In this document: positions 52,738 through 62,032 of the stretch, piece by piece
Layout: each line of letters opens with the position of its first letter
Numbering within the stretch: the first letter of the stretch is position 1
NCBI RefSeq assembly: GCF_900101615.1
Contig: NZ_FMZX01000002.1
Location: forward strand, 186,001 to 250,000
Direction of reading: 5' to 3'
DNA: 64,000 nt
From: Belnapia rosea
Lineage (GTDB): Bacteria; Pseudomonadota; Alphaproteobacteria; Acetobacterales; Acetobacteraceae
The notes under the pieces: model-generated
Database searches by the model: none
Told to the model about the DNA's origin: nothing
The model's input: the letters and a program-made list of their open reading frames with translations, nothing else
Position numbers and translations under genes: made by a program

Positions 52738-53448
52738 ATGGGCTGGCGTGTGGGGATCGATTCCGGCGGGACCTTCACTGATCTCAGTCCCTTCGAGGAG
52801 GGAACCGGCCGGACCGAGGTGTGGAAGCTGCCCTCGCGCCGGACGATCCCTCATGCGCCACCGCCGAGGGTATGCGGGAAGCGATGGAGCGGCTGGGAGG
52901 CCGCGTCTCCGACATCGCCTATCTCGGCCATGGCACCACCGTCGCCACCAATGCGCTGATCCAGCATCGCGGTGGTTTGCCGTCCAGCAGGTGCCCATCC
53001 CGGCTCGGCAGATCCATCGCAGAGTCGACATCCGCTATGCCGGGCAAAACCACGAGCTGCCGGTTGCCCTGCCGCCCGGCCCCGCAAGCCTTGCCGCTTT
53101 GGCCGAGGGCTTCGCCGCAGCACATCGCCGGACCTATGGCTTCCCGATCGAGACTAGGCCGGTGCAGCTTGTGACTTACCGGTGGAGGCGGCCGGCACGG
53201 TGCCGAAGGCAGCGCTGCCGGCGCGGCCTCCTGCCGAATCCGATGCCGGCGCGACCCGCATCGGTACCCGCGAGGCCTGGTTACCTGGGGAAGGGGGCGC
53301 AATCGCCCTGCCGGCCTATGTCCGGCACGCCCTCGCGCCGGGCAACCGGATCGAGGGACCGGCCATTATCGAGCAGATGGACAGCGCGACCCTGGTGCTG
53401 CCGGGGATGACAGCCACGGTCGATGCCTTCGAGAATATCCTGCCTTAG
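52738..53448 (+). pseudogene. Decayed hydantoinase A (hyuA) copy
   Basis: Pieces of a HyuA protein appear in order in different frames. MGWRVGIDSGGTFTDLSPFE comes first. After a shift near 52830 come [20 protein letters not shown], then DIRYAGQNHELPVALPPGP with AAAHRRTYGFPIETRPVQL. The last piece is GNRIEGPAIIEQMDSATLVL, ending at a stop at 53448. At least two frameshifts are present, and more than half of the central gene is missing. No hyuB follows. It is a second hydantoinase locus in ruins. Confidence 0.8.
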
Positions 53449-53468
53449 GAGCGAGGCTGAGCCGCGCC

Positions 53469-53807
53469 TCACACCCTCGGCATGCCCCGGATCGGCCCGC
53501 GGCGGTCCTCGCCGCCAGGGGGCGAGGCCTCGGCCGCCAGTTCCAGCCAAGCTTCGAGCATCAGCCCGCCAATGACGAAGATACCCCAGAGCGGCAGGCT
53601 CAGCGCGACGGCAAGCAGGGCTGAGGGAGGCCAGGGCGCATCGGGCAGGCCGAAGAGCGCCAGCACGGGGGCCGGCGTGACCTGCAGCAGCACATGGACC
53701 GGGAAGGCGAGCAGCCGCACGAGGACGAGGGCCAACTCCTTCAGACAGAGGAGGCCGTCCGCATCGAGATCCCAACCCTCGCGTATGACGACATAGAATG
53801 CCGCCAT
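53469..53807 (-). CDS. Small membrane protein of unknown function
   Basis: A 112-residue protein with two or three hydrophobic segments (LVLVRLLAFPVHVLLQVTPA; SALLAVALSLPLWGIFVIGG). It ends in a charged C-terminus (AEASPPGGEDRRGPIRGMPR). The frame is open to 53954, but I started at the ATG at 53807 because the residues before it do not look natural. No ribosome-binding site is clear. It converges with the hyuA remnant. Confidence 0.5.
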   Translation of the reverse strand: MAAFYVVIREGWDLDADGLLCLKELALVLVRLLAFPVHVLLQVTPAPVLALFGLPDAPWPPSALLAVALSLPLWGIFVIGGLMLEAWLELAAEASPPGGEDRRGPIRGMPRV

Positions 53808-54190
53808 GATCGCGCCAGTGTTGAGAAGCGCACAGCGCCAGTGCGCTGTCGTGTTGGTTACGGTTCCTGCCCTCATGCGACAAAGCATGACCGGCTGAAT
53901 CAATGGCCGGCAAGAGGTCTTTTTGCCGTATGGCAGTTTCCATTGATCAACCACACGATAGCATCCCCGGTATCACCAAGAAATGCATTGGCGAAACGAA
54001 AGTGGCTTAGGTGAATGCTTGACCTGTGGAAGCTTTGGCAACAAAGCTCCGGCCGCAAGGCAACAGCGACCGCTACACGCTTCAGCGAAGCCAGAATATT
54101 CGCTGGCCGTGCCGCGTTGGCCGGCCTGAAAATCCACGGCGTGGCCAACCGCATCCCGCGGCCACCGCGCCCCTGTCCGGAGAGATCGAC
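53808..54190. other. Divergent intergenic region
   Basis: About 380 bp between two oppositely directed genes. No protein-like sequence is seen. The part at 53880-54040 is AT-richer than its surroundings and probably carries promoters for one or both genes. Confidence 0.4.
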
Positions 54191-55183
54191 GTGCGCCCAG
54201 AAGATCAGGTTCAAGGCGCTGACCTCCCTGCGACCGATGGCTCCGCCGCCATGACGCCGAAGCTGCTGGACTTCCAGCCGGCCTTCGAGGCGGTGCTGCC
54301 GCCTGACTGGGTATTGATAGGCCGATGCCGTGCCGGAGAGGGTGGCGGCACAGGGGGCGGCGGCTGTTTTGTGCTGGCCCATGCCGAGATCGGCGTCGCC
54401 TTGGTAGATCTGCTGCCGATGCGGACACCGCAGGCGGAAGCGCAACTGCGGCGCCTGCTGAACGCGGTGGATTTCTCGGCCCTGTGCCGTGGCTACATAC
54501 CGATCGTCCATTGCGAGATCGAGCCGGAGCACCTCGGTCAGTTGCGGGAACGGATCGAGGAAGCCTTTGCCTATGACTCGGTCCTCACCATCGCGGATCG
54601 TGGCCGCTGGGTCGGCGTATTGCGGCGAATGCTGCAGGCCGGGGTAACCTGGGAGGCCTTGGAAGGCCCCTTGTCCGGCCCCGCGGCCGAGCGGCCGGCC
54701 CATGGCTCAAGGCCCTGGATGGTGCGGCCGGTACTGCGACTGGCACGGGCGGGGCTGATGGGCTGCGGGTTGCTGGCCGTCTTCGGTCTCGGCTTCGCCA
54801 CTGCGCTGCTGCTGCCGGCCGAGCCGGCCTCACCCCCTCCGGTCGCATCCGGCTTCGGCGTGGCGGCCGTTGCGGCGAGCCTGCCGCCCCAGGTTCCGCC
54901 GGAGCTGCCGGCCATCCCTGTCACCGTGCCGACGCCGGTCGAGGAGGCATCGCTGCCAGCCCCTGCGTCCCTGCTCGGGCCTCAGCAGGCGGAGGCAGCC
55001 GAGGCGCCACCAACGGCTGAAATCCGTAACCTCGCCATGGCAACGCCACCCAAGCGTTCCACCCGCCTCCCCCTGCCGATCGACCGGCGGTGCAGCGAGG
55101 CGGTTTTCCGCTTCCAGCAGGGCGCGAGCCTGACCGCGCAGGAAATGGCGCATGTGCGCCAGGGCTGCGTCTCGCTGCGTTAG
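54191..55183 (+). CDS. Hypothetical protein with a central transmembrane helix
   Basis: A 330-residue protein I do not recognise. Residues 20-170 form a soluble domain (FQPAFEAVLPPDWVLIGRCR, then AEIGVALVDLLPMRTPQAEA and GYIPIVHCEIEPEHLGQL). A transmembrane helix follows (GLMGCGLLAVFGLGFATALL), then a Pro/Ala-rich linker and a short C-terminal part with two Cys (RRCSEAVFRFQQGASLTAQE, then RQGCVSLR). The last part could be a small periplasmic disulfide-bonded domain. I chose the GTG at 54191 because GGAGAG lies six bases before it; the ATG at 54251 is the alternative. Confidence 0.55.
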   Translation: MRPEDQVQGADLPATDGSAAMTPKLLDFQPAFEAVLPPDWVLIGRCRAGEGGGTGGGGCFVLAHAEIGVALVDLLPMRTPQAEAQLRRLLNAVDFSALCRGYIPIVHCEIEPEHLGQLRERIEEAFAYDSVLTIADRGRWVGVLRRMLQAGVTWEALEGPLSGPAAERPAHGSRPWMVRPVLRLARAGLMGCGLLAVFGLGFATALLLPAEPASPPPVASGFGVAAVAASLPPQVPPELPAIPVTVPTPVEEASLPAPASLLGPQQAEAAEAPPTAEIRNLAMATPPKRSTRLPLPIDRRCSEAVFRFQQGASLTAQEMAHVRQGCVSLR

Positions 55184-55251
55184 AGTGTTTCCTTCCCGCA
55201 TCGGCGTGTGGAAGCCGCCCCGGCTTGGCGTTTGTTCCGGGGAGACGCCGA

Positions 55252-57606
55252 TCAGTCCACCTTGGCGGGCTGCCGGGCAGGGCTGAGCAGGGCGGCGATC
55301 TGGTCGAGCAGGCGGGCACCCAGGATCGGCTTCCGCATCAGGGCAAAAGGGCCACCCACCACGGCCCCGATCGCCAGATTGGCGGCATCCCCGGCATAGC
55401 CGGTGACGATGATCGCCGGCAGGCCGGGCAGGCGGTGCTGCGCCTCACGGATGAGGCCGACTCCATCGAGGCCTGGCATTGCCAGATCGGTCACCAGCAA
55501 CTGGATTGCCTCGCCCTTTTGCAGCAGGGCGAGGGCGGCACCGCCATCCTCGGCCTCCACCACCTCATAGCCGGCATCGATCAGTTCACCGGCAAGGACC
55601 GTCCGCACCAGAGGCTCGTCATCCACCAGCAGCACACGCGGGCGGCGCCCGGGTGCCGCGGTGCTGGCGGCGGACTGGCTGCCGAGCGGCGTCTCGGTTA
55701 CCGCTTCGCCCTCCAGCCGGGTTGCGGGCAGCCAGAGCGAGACGCGGGTGCCGCGTCCCGGCTCGCTATCCAGAGCCAGCGCGCCGCCCGAACCCTGAGC
55801 GAAGCTGCTGGCCATGGCGAGGCCGAGCCCGGTCCCCTGGCCCAGCGGCTTGGTGGTGAAGAAGGGCTCGGTCGCCTGGGCAAGGGTCGCCGCATCCATG
55901 CCCTCGCCGGTATCGGCGACGACGAGATGCACGTAGTCGCCAGGAGCGAGCCCGGCCACGGTGCTGTCGGGGCCGATCCGGCTGGCTTCGGCGCAGAGGG
56001 TGAGCGTCCCGCCCTCCGGCATCGCGTCCCGGGCATTGGTCGCCAGGTTGAGCAGCACCGTCTCGAACTGGCTTCGGTCGGCCAGTACCGGCGGCAGGCC
56101 GGGCGTGACCTCGGCGACCACCCGGATCCGCCCGCCCAGCGTCGCCGCCAGCACGTCGCGAAGTCCTCCAAGCAGTTGCTCGATATCGAGCGTCGTGGCC
56201 CGCAACTCCTCGCGCCGCGAGAAGGCAAGCAGCCGCCGTGTGATCGACTCGCCACGGCGCGCCGCCTCCTCGACCATGTCGGTCAGCCGACGGATGGCGG
56301 CGGTATCGCCGGCCCGGCGGCGGATGAGGCTGGTACCGCCGAGAACCGCCTGGAGCACGTTGTTGAAATCATGCGCGATGCCACCGGCGAGCTGGCCCAC
56401 CGCCTGGACCTTCTGCGCCTGCAGCAGCGCGGCCTCGGCCTGCCGCCGTTCCTCGATCTCGGTAGTGAGCCGGTTGTTGGTCCGCACGAGCTCCCGCGTG
56501 CGCTCGGCAACGCGGGCCTCCAGCACATCGGCATAGTCCCGCAGCTCCTCCTCCCGCCGCTGGAGCTGGTCGGCCATGGTGTTCCAGGCAGCGCCGATCT
56601 GGCCGAATTCGGAGCGATGGTCTCCCGCGGGGGCTCGGGCGGCGAGGTCGCCCTGGCCCCAGCGGCGGGCCACCGCCAGCAGTATCCGCGTCGGCCGCTC
56701 GATGAAGCGGAGCGCGACCTGCCGGGTGAAGAAGAAGACGGCAAGGCTCACGCCGGCCAGCAGCAGCACGCCCTGCAGCAGCCCCTGCTCAAGGTCGCCC
56801 ATCAGCTCCGGCTCGGAGAAGCCGACGACGGCGGCGAGGTTGTGGCTCGCCGCCGTCGGCGGGGTGTAGCCCACCAGCCGGTCAGTGCCGTCGATGCTGC
56901 GGATGCGAAGCGTCCCGGGCTGCGTCGCCTGCACCAGCGGCATGGCGGCGGGCGGGAAGGAGGCGCCGAGGAACTCCTCGTGCCGTACGTCGCGGGCGAG
57001 GATCACGCCACCCGCATCGGCGACGGTCAGCACGCCGGTGGCCATAAGGGCTGAGCCTTCGCGCTTCAGGCCGGCGAGGGTGCGGGCGAGCCAGTCGAGA
57101 TCAAGCGCGGCTACGAGGGTTCCCCCATCCGCACCGGCCGCTGACCCCGTCCGCAGCGGCAGGAAGAAGGGCAGCACGGCCCCGGCGCGGTCCGGCAAGC
57201 GCGAGAAGCGGCCGGCAGTGAAATGCTGGGCAGCGCGAGCCTGCTCGATCCAACCCTGTGGCTGAGCCAGGCCGGGGTCGGAGGCGCAGCGGACCTGGCC
57301 CTGGTCGTCGAGCAGGGCGATGAAGGCGTAGCCAGGGGCATATTCCCGCAAGGCGCTCAGGCGGGCGCTGCAATCCGCACCCAGCGTACGCACCTGATGG
57401 TACTGCGCGGCTGCGCCGAGCAGGATACGGGCACCTTCGGCGATGCTCATCACCGTGCCGCTCAGGAGTTCCGCCTGACGCACGGCGATCGTATCGAGCT
57501 GGGTCTTCCGCTGCGACCATTGCGACCAGCTGAAGCCGAGCTGCAGGATGATCGTCGGCAGCAGGCAGATGGCGATGACCAGCAGGATGCGCGTCGACAG
57601 CTTCAT
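55252..57606 (-). CDS. Hybrid sensor histidine kinase with C-terminal receiver
   Basis: A 784-residue membrane kinase. A transmembrane helix at the N-terminus (ILLVIAICLLPTIILQLGFS) and another near residue 285 (LLQGVLLLAGVSLAVFFFTR) enclose a periplasmic sensor domain of the Cache type. HAMP and a coiled coil follow. The phosphoacceptor His is near residue 412 in GGIAHDFNNVLQAV. The N-box is NLATNARDAMPEGG and the G-boxes are VADTGEGMD and GQGTGLGLAMA. The receiver has VLLVDDEPLV and Asp near residue 707 in VTDLAMPGLDG. The signal is unknown. No separate response regulator is next to it. Confidence 0.9.
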   Translation of the reverse strand: MKLSTRILLVIAICLLPTIILQLGFSWSQWSQRKTQLDTIAVRQAELLSGTVMSIAEGARILLGAAAQYHQVRTLGADCSARLSALREYAPGYAFIALLDDQGQVRCASDPGLAQPQGWIEQARAAQHFTAGRFSRLPDRAGAVLPFFLPLRTGSAAGADGGTLVAALDLDWLARTLAGLKREGSALMATGVLTVADAGGVILARDVRHEEFLGASFPPAAMPLVQATQPGTLRIRSIDGTDRLVGYTPPTAASHNLAAVVGFSEPELMGDLEQGLLQGVLLLAGVSLAVFFFTRQVALRFIERPTRILLAVARRWGQGDLAARAPAGDHRSEFGQIGAAWNTMADQLQRREEELRDYADVLEARVAERTRELVRTNNRLTTEIEERRQAEAALLQAQKVQAVGQLAGGIAHDFNNVLQAVLGGTSLIRRRAGDTAAIRRLTDMVEEAARRGESITRRLLAFSRREELRATTLDIEQLLGGLRDVLAATLGGRIRVVAEVTPGLPPVLADRSQFETVLLNLATNARDAMPEGGTLTLCAEASRIGPDSTVAGLAPGDYVHLVVADTGEGMDAATLAQATEPFFTTKPLGQGTGLGLAMASSFAQGSGGALALDSEPGRGTRVSLWLPATRLEGEAVTETPLGSQSAASTAAPGRRPRVLLVDDEPLVRTVLAGELIDAGYEVVEAEDGGAALALLQKGEAIQLLVTDLAMPGLDGVGLIREAQHRLPGLPAIIVTGYAGDAANLAIGAVVGGPFALMRKPILGARLLDQIAALLSPARQPAKVD

Positions 57607-57801
57607 GCGGAGCTCGCCGCGGCTCCGGTCCGGCAGCATGCGGCGACGCATGGCGTTACCGGGTGCGGGAAGCCTGCCCGCATCATGTTCATCCTGCCCT
57701 CTCCCGTATCACCTCGCCCGGACAGGGTATCGCTCTTCTCACGCTGGCGCACCAGCATGCTGCACGAAGTTGAAATGTATTAAGGTTCGCCCTGGGCGGC
57801 G

Positions 57802-57876
57802 TGGTGGGTGCGACAGGGATTGAACCTGTGACCCTTGCCGTGTGAAGGCAATGCTCTACCGCTGAGCTACGCACCC
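57802..57876 (-). tRNA. tRNA-Val (anticodon CAC)
   Basis: Read on the minus strand, the 75-nt sequence starts GGGTGCGTAGCTCAGCGG and folds into a full cloverleaf. The acceptor stem is GGGTGCG/CGCACCC, the anticodon loop is TTCACAC and the T loop is TTCAATC. The anticodon CAC reads GUG valine codons. The CCA end is encoded in the DNA. Confidence 0.95.
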
Positions 57877-57904
57877 GGACCGCGTCGGGAGCCGGTTAGT
57901 ACGG

Positions 57905-58138
57905 TCATCCCCGGCGCCTTGCAAGCCCCTTCAGGCGGGTGTTCCACTCCGGCCGGATCCCGGCCTCGGCGACCATCTGCGTGTAGCGGGCAACCCCCGC
58001 CGCGACGCAGCGCCGGGCTTCCGCAGGGTCGGCGCCGATCAGGGTGAAGCCAAGCTCATCGGCCTTTCGCAGCAGAGTGGAGTCGGCCAGAATCCGACGG
58101 ATAGCGGCGGCAATCGTCTCGGCCAGTGGCTCCGGCAG
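57905..58138 (-). pseudogene. C-terminal remnant of a Bug/TctC-type solute-binding protein
   Basis: About 75 codons at the end of a longer open frame look like the C-terminus of a tripartite-tricarboxylate receptor (TctC/Bug) protein: EPLAETIAAAIRRILADSTL, DELGFTLIGADPAEARRCVA, ARYTQMVAEAGIRPEWNTRL. Upstream of about 58138 the frame continues but no longer encodes this family. The main part of the gene and its signal peptide are gone. Confidence 0.6.
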
Positions 58139-58157
58139 GCTGGGGCCTGGATCATGG

Positions 58158-58425
58158 CAGTGCGCCTCGCTCGCCCGGGTGCTGATGAAGGAGCTACGCC
58201 TGCTGACGCTCGACGAGCCGCTCGGCAAGCTCGACAACCTGACGCTCTGGCCATGCAGTGGGCGCTCTCGGCGCCCCGGAAGCGTTTCACTGCGCTGTTC
58301 GCCACAATGATGTGGAGGAGGCGCTGGTGCTGGGTGACCGCCAGGGCCGCATCCGCGCCGATATCCGGGTGAGGGAGCCCCGTCCGCAGCGGCGGGATGC
58401 CCCGGCGTTGGCGGAGGCTGCCTAG
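58158..58425 (+). pseudogene. Remnant of a nitrate/sulfonate-type ABC transporter ATPase
   Basis: The plus strand encodes CASLARVLMKELRLLTLDEP, which matches the end of the ABC signature helix and Walker B. It continues LGKLDNLT as the D-loop. After a frame change comes RFTALF, then DVEEALVLGDRQGRIRADIR and a stop at 58423. The Walker A part is missing and at least one frameshift is present. This is the ending seen in ATPases of the taurine/sulfonate/nitrate uptake type. Confidence 0.65.
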
Positions 58426-59051
58426 GGCAGGCCGTTGCGGATGTGAGCCAGGAAGGCAGGGCGTTGCGACAGCCGCTCGTAATACCCTGCCAGCGCCGGC
58501 ATCTCCAGCCGCTCCACCCCGCGCATGGAGAACCAGCGATGTACGACGAAACCGGCCGGGATATCGGCCAGGGTGAAGGCCTCGCCAGCCAGGTAGGGCA
58601 GGCCGCTGGCGGCGAGCGCGGCGTCGATCTGGCCCATCCGCAGGGCGTATTCGGCACGGCCCTGCGCAATGAACCAGGGATTGTTCCAGGGCGTGAGGCC
58701 CAGTTCGCCGCCGAGATAGGCGCCCTTCATCGGCAGCGTCAGGTCATAGGCCACCCAATCCATCCATTGCTCGACCCAGGCGCGCGCAGCGGGCGCTTCG
58801 GGCAGCAGATGCGTCGCCGCTTCGCGGGCGGCGAGGTAGCGGAGGATCACATGCGATTCGCGCAGGACCAGTCCGCCATCGACCAGCACCGGCACGGTAC
58901 CGAGCGGGTTCAGCGCCAGGAAGTCGGGCACCGAGGTCGGGCGATGGCCCCGGCCCCAATCCTCCTGCTCGAAGGGCAGGCCAAGCTCGGCCAGCAGCCA
59001 GAGTACCTTCCGCACGTTATATGCATTGGATCTGCCCAGCAGTTTCAGCAT
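58422..59051 (-). CDS. Glutathione S-transferase family protein
   Basis: A 209-residue cytosolic GST. The thioredoxin-like N-terminal domain begins LKLLGRSNAYNVRKVLWLLA, with the likely active-site Ser or Asn near residue 8-10. The cis-Pro region is NPLGTVPVLVDGG, followed by LRESHVILRYLA. The helical C-terminal domain contains YLAGEAFTLADIPAGF, the family motif with a capping-box Asp. The open frame extends 16 codons upstream but the ATG at 59051 starts the fold. Substrate unknown. Confidence 0.88.
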   Translation of the reverse strand: MLKLLGRSNAYNVRKVLWLLAELGLPFEQEDWGRGHRPTSVPDFLALNPLGTVPVLVDGGLVLRESHVILRYLAAREAATHLLPEAPAARAWVEQWMDWVAYDLTLPMKGAYLGGELGLTPWNNPWFIAQGRAEYALRMGQIDAALAASGLPYLAGEAFTLADIPAGFVVHRWFSMRGVERLEMPALAGYYERLSQRPAFLAHIRNGLP

Positions 59052-59128
59052 GGCGGAGCGCCCCCCTTCGGTCTTGCGCGCAAGACTCGCCAGTCGCACC
59101 TCCTTTGCAACAGCAAAAGGCTTCCGCG

Positions 59129-60457
59129 ATGAGCCAGCGGCAACTGAAGCTTGGCGCCTTCATGCGCCCGGTGAGCATCCATACCGGCGCCTGGCGCTAC
59201 CCCGGCGCCTTCCCGGACGCCAATTTCAACTTCAACCACTACAAGCGATTCATCCAGACGCTGGAGCGCGGGCGTTTCGACGCCTTCTTCATGGCGGACC
59301 ACCTGGCGCTGCTGAACATGCCGATCGAGGCGCTGAAGCGCAGCCATACCGTCAGCAGCTTCGATCCGCTGACCCTGTTGCCGGCGCTGGCGGCGGTGAC
59401 GGAGCATATTGGCCTCATCGCCACCGCCTCCACCACCTATAACGAGCCCTACCACATCGCCCGGAAATTCGCCTCGCTCGACCATATCAGCGGCGGGCGC
59501 GCGGGGTGGAACCTGGTCACCACCTCCAATCCCGACGCGGCGCTCAATTTCGGCCAGGACGAGCACATGGTCCATGGCGAGCGCTACCAGCGGGCCCGTG
59601 AGTTCCTCGACGTGGTCACCGGCCTTTGGGACGGCTGGGCGGATGACGCGCTGATCCGCGACGTGGAGAGCGGCATCTTCTTCGACCCGGAGCGGGTGCG
59701 GCCGCTCAACCATACGGGGCCGGAATTCAAGGTGCGTGGACCGCTGAACGTGGCGCGGCCGATCCAGGGCTGGCCGGTGATCGTCCAGGCCGGCGCCTCA
59801 GAGGCGGGCAAGCAGGTCGCCGCCGAGACGGCGGAGGCGGTCTTCGCCGGCGTCGGCACGCTGGCGGACGGGCAGCGGCTCTATGCCGACATCAAGGGCC
59901 GGATGCCCGCCTTGGGACGGGACCCGGATCACCTGAAGATCCTCCCCGGCGCCTTCGTCGTGGTGGGCGAGACGCTGGCGGAGGCGCGGGCGAAGCGCGA
60001 CCATCTCGACAGCCTGGTGCATTACGACAGCGCCATCGCCTCCCTCTCCATCGCTCTCGGCACCGATGCCTCGGCATTCGACCCCGATCGGCCATTGCCG
60101 CCGATCCCGGACACCAACCAGAGCAAGAGCGGGCGAGAGCGGACCATCGCGCTGGCCGAACGGGAGGGGCTGACGGTGCGCCAGCTCGCCCAGCGGCTGG
60201 GCGGTTATGGCGGTCTCGCCATGGTCGGTACGCCGTCGATGATCGCCGATGAGATGGAGGCTTGGCTGGAGGGCCGTGCCTCGGACGGGTTCAACGTGAT
60301 GTTCCCCTGGCTGCCAGGCGGCCTCGACGAATTCGTCGACCAGGTAGTGCCGGAACTGCAGCGGCGCGGCCTCTTCCGCCGGGAGTATGAGGGGCGGACG
60401 CTGCGTGAGAATCTCGGCCTGCCGCGGCCGCCCAACCGACTCTTTCCGGAGAGCTGA
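59129..60457 (+). CDS. Flavin-dependent monooxygenase, NtaA/SnaA/DszA type
   Basis: A 442-residue luciferase-like (LLM class) FMNH2-dependent monooxygenase. Family segments are KLGAFMRPVSIHTGAWRYP at the start and FDAFFMADHLALLNM. FDPLTLLPALAAVTEHIGL, then ISGGRAGWNLVTTSNPDAAL (FMN and substrate site) and PVIVQAGASEAGKQVAAETA follow. Enzymes of this group oxidise sulfonates, sulfones, nitrilotriacetate or similar compounds with FMNH2 from a separate reductase. The nearby ABC ATPase and solute-binding remnants suggest a former uptake system for the same substrate. No reductase gene is in the window. Confidence 0.88.
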   Translation: MSQRQLKLGAFMRPVSIHTGAWRYPGAFPDANFNFNHYKRFIQTLERGRFDAFFMADHLALLNMPIEALKRSHTVSSFDPLTLLPALAAVTEHIGLIATASTTYNEPYHIARKFASLDHISGGRAGWNLVTTSNPDAALNFGQDEHMVHGERYQRAREFLDVVTGLWDGWADDALIRDVESGIFFDPERVRPLNHTGPEFKVRGPLNVARPIQGWPVIVQAGASEAGKQVAAETAEAVFAGVGTLADGQRLYADIKGRMPALGRDPDHLKILPGAFVVVGETLAEARAKRDHLDSLVHYDSAIASLSIALGTDASAFDPDRPLPPIPDTNQSKSGRERTIALAEREGLTVRQLAQRLGGYGGLAMVGTPSMIADEMEAWLEGRASDGFNVMFPWLPGGLDEFVDQVVPELQRRGLFRREYEGRTLRENLGLPRPPNRLFPES

Positions 60458-60503
60458 TCCCGCCCGCGTTGCGGCGCGGCGTGGGCGGGCCATATGCTCC
60501 TCC

Positions 60504-61307
60504 ATGGGACGTCACCTGACCCTCGCGCTTGGCCTTGCCCTGCTTCCCGCCGCCGCGCGGGCGGAGCCTCTGCTCGCGCAGTACGACGTGCATGCGGCCG
60601 GCATGACGGTGATGAAGGTGGAGGCCCTCCTCGACCTCGACGGGCCGCGTTACTTCGTCCGCACCCGCATCCGCATGAATGGCATGGCCGGCTTCTTTGC
60701 CCGAGGCGATCAGGTGACTTCGGCCGAGGGAGCCTGGCGGGGGCTGGAGCCGGTGCCGGCCCGCTATCAGCTTGAAGGCACCTGGCGCGGCGAGCGCCGG
60801 GTGGTGGTGATGGATTACGGCCCCGGCAGCATGCCGCGGCTCCGCGCTATCGAGCCGCCCAATGCCGGCGAGTGGGAACCGGTGCCCGAATCCTTCCAGG
60901 CCGGCACCATGGATGCGCTTTCGGCACTCGCCAAGCTCACGCGGGTCGTCGGCCGGACCGGACGCTGCGACACGGAGGCGAAGGTCTATGACGGCCGGCG
61001 CCGGGCCGATTACAGCGTCCGCACCCTGGGCCAGGGCGTGCTGCAGGCCGAGGGCGGCTTCGGCGGCCCGGCCCTCAAATGCGCCTTCGAGGGCCGGGTG
61101 CTGGCGGGTTTCCGCGGTGACCAGGACGCGGAGGAGGCGCGCCGTCCGCAATCGGCCGAGATCTGGCTCGGCCAACCCTTGCCGGGCACCGGGCCGCTGC
61201 CGGTGCGGGTGGAGCTGTCGAGCCGCTGGTTCGGCACCATCCGCGCCGTGCTGACGAGCGTGGAGCCGGCCGGGTCAAGCCAGGCCTTGGCCCAGCAGCG
61301 CCGGTAG
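60504..61307 (+). CDS. Exported DUF3108-type protein
   Basis: A 267-residue protein with a signal peptide (LTLALGLALLPAAARAEPLL). It continues LAQYDVHAAGMTVMKVEALL, then YFVRTRIRMNGMAGFF. This pattern of beta-strands is seen in DUF3108 proteins, which are thought to be periplasmic or outer-membrane-associated; no reaction is known. Two Cys later in the chain (GRCDTEAKVY and LKCAFEGRV) may form a disulfide. The last 33 bases overlap the convergent gph gene. Confidence 0.75.
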   Translation: MGRHLTLALGLALLPAAARAEPLLAQYDVHAAGMTVMKVEALLDLDGPRYFVRTRIRMNGMAGFFARGDQVTSAEGAWRGLEPVPARYQLEGTWRGERRVVVMDYGPGSMPRLRAIEPPNAGEWEPVPESFQAGTMDALSALAKLTRVVGRTGRCDTEAKVYDGRRRADYSVRTLGQGVLQAEGGFGGPALKCAFEGRVLAGFRGDQDAEEARRPQSAEIWLGQPLPGTGPLPVRVELSSRWFGTIRAVLTSVEPAGSSQALAQQRR

Positions 61308-61940
61308 CAGCCGGGGGAGTTCTTCCGGGGTTGCAGCCAGGGCCGCGGCACCCTCCGCCATGGTCGGCGCGCCATAGCCCCAGGCGACGAAGATGCCAGG
61401 CAGGCAGGCCCCACGCGCCGCCTGGATGTCATTGCGGTGGTCGCCGACCATCACCGCTCGGCCAGGCTCACCCCCGGCTGCGGCCAGCGTGCCGAGGAGA
61501 TGGCCCGGATCCGGCTTCCGGGTCGGGAAGCTGTCGCCCCCGCCGACCGCAGCGAAGCGGCCCTCGAGGCCAAGCGCCCCAAGCAGGGCTGCCGTCGCTG
61601 CTGCCGGCTTGTTGGTGCAGACGGCGAGGCGCCAGCCGGCTGCCTCCAGCATAGCCAGAGCCTCGGGGATGCCGGGGAAGAGGGTGGTCGCCTCCGCCGC
61701 ACGGGCGGTGTAGTCGGCGCTGAAGCTGGCCAGGGCCTCCGGGTCGAAGCAGCGGCCACGGGCGGCGAGCGCCCGCTCCACCAGCACCCGGACACCGTCG
61801 CCGATCATGCCGATCACCTCGGCCCGGCTGAAGGGCGGCAGGCCGAGGCGGGCCATCAGCCGGTCCAGCGCGGCATGGATATCGGGTGCGCTGTCCACCA
61901 GGGTGCCATCGAGATCGAATACGGCGACGGGTGCGATCAT
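61275..61940 (-). CDS. gph: Phosphoglycolate phosphatase
   Basis: A 221-residue HAD-superfamily phosphatase that removes phosphate from 2-phosphoglycolate formed in DNA repair or photorespiration. The nucleophile motif is VFDLDGTLVDSAPDI near residue 9, motif II Thr is in VCTNKPAA, and the Lys and acidic motifs are RKPDPGHLL and MVGDHRNDIQAA. The cap domain with GDGVRVLVERALAARG is of the Gph type. Its 3' end overlaps the DUF3108 gene. Confidence 0.9.
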   Translation of the reverse strand: MIAPVAVFDLDGTLVDSAPDIHAALDRLMARLGLPPFSRAEVIGMIGDGVRVLVERALAARGRCFDPEALASFSADYTARAAEATTLFPGIPEALAMLEAAGWRLAVCTNKPAAATAALLGALGLEGRFAAVGGGDSFPTRKPDPGHLLGTLAAAGGEPGRAVMVGDHRNDIQAARGACLPGIFVAWGYGAPTMAEGAAALAATPEELPRLLPALLGQGLA

Positions 61941-62032
61941 GGGCTACCCTGGCGCGCCCGGTCATATCCGGCAATCCATCTTGACGCAGCCGGGGCTTGC
62001 CCGCCCACCCGTCCGCGACTACCGGAGAGACC

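Noticed and set aside
57802-57876. tRNA-Val as an attachment site for a mobile element
   Set aside because: No partial copy of the tRNA 3' end and no integrase gene nearby; neighbouring gene debris is better explained by deletions.
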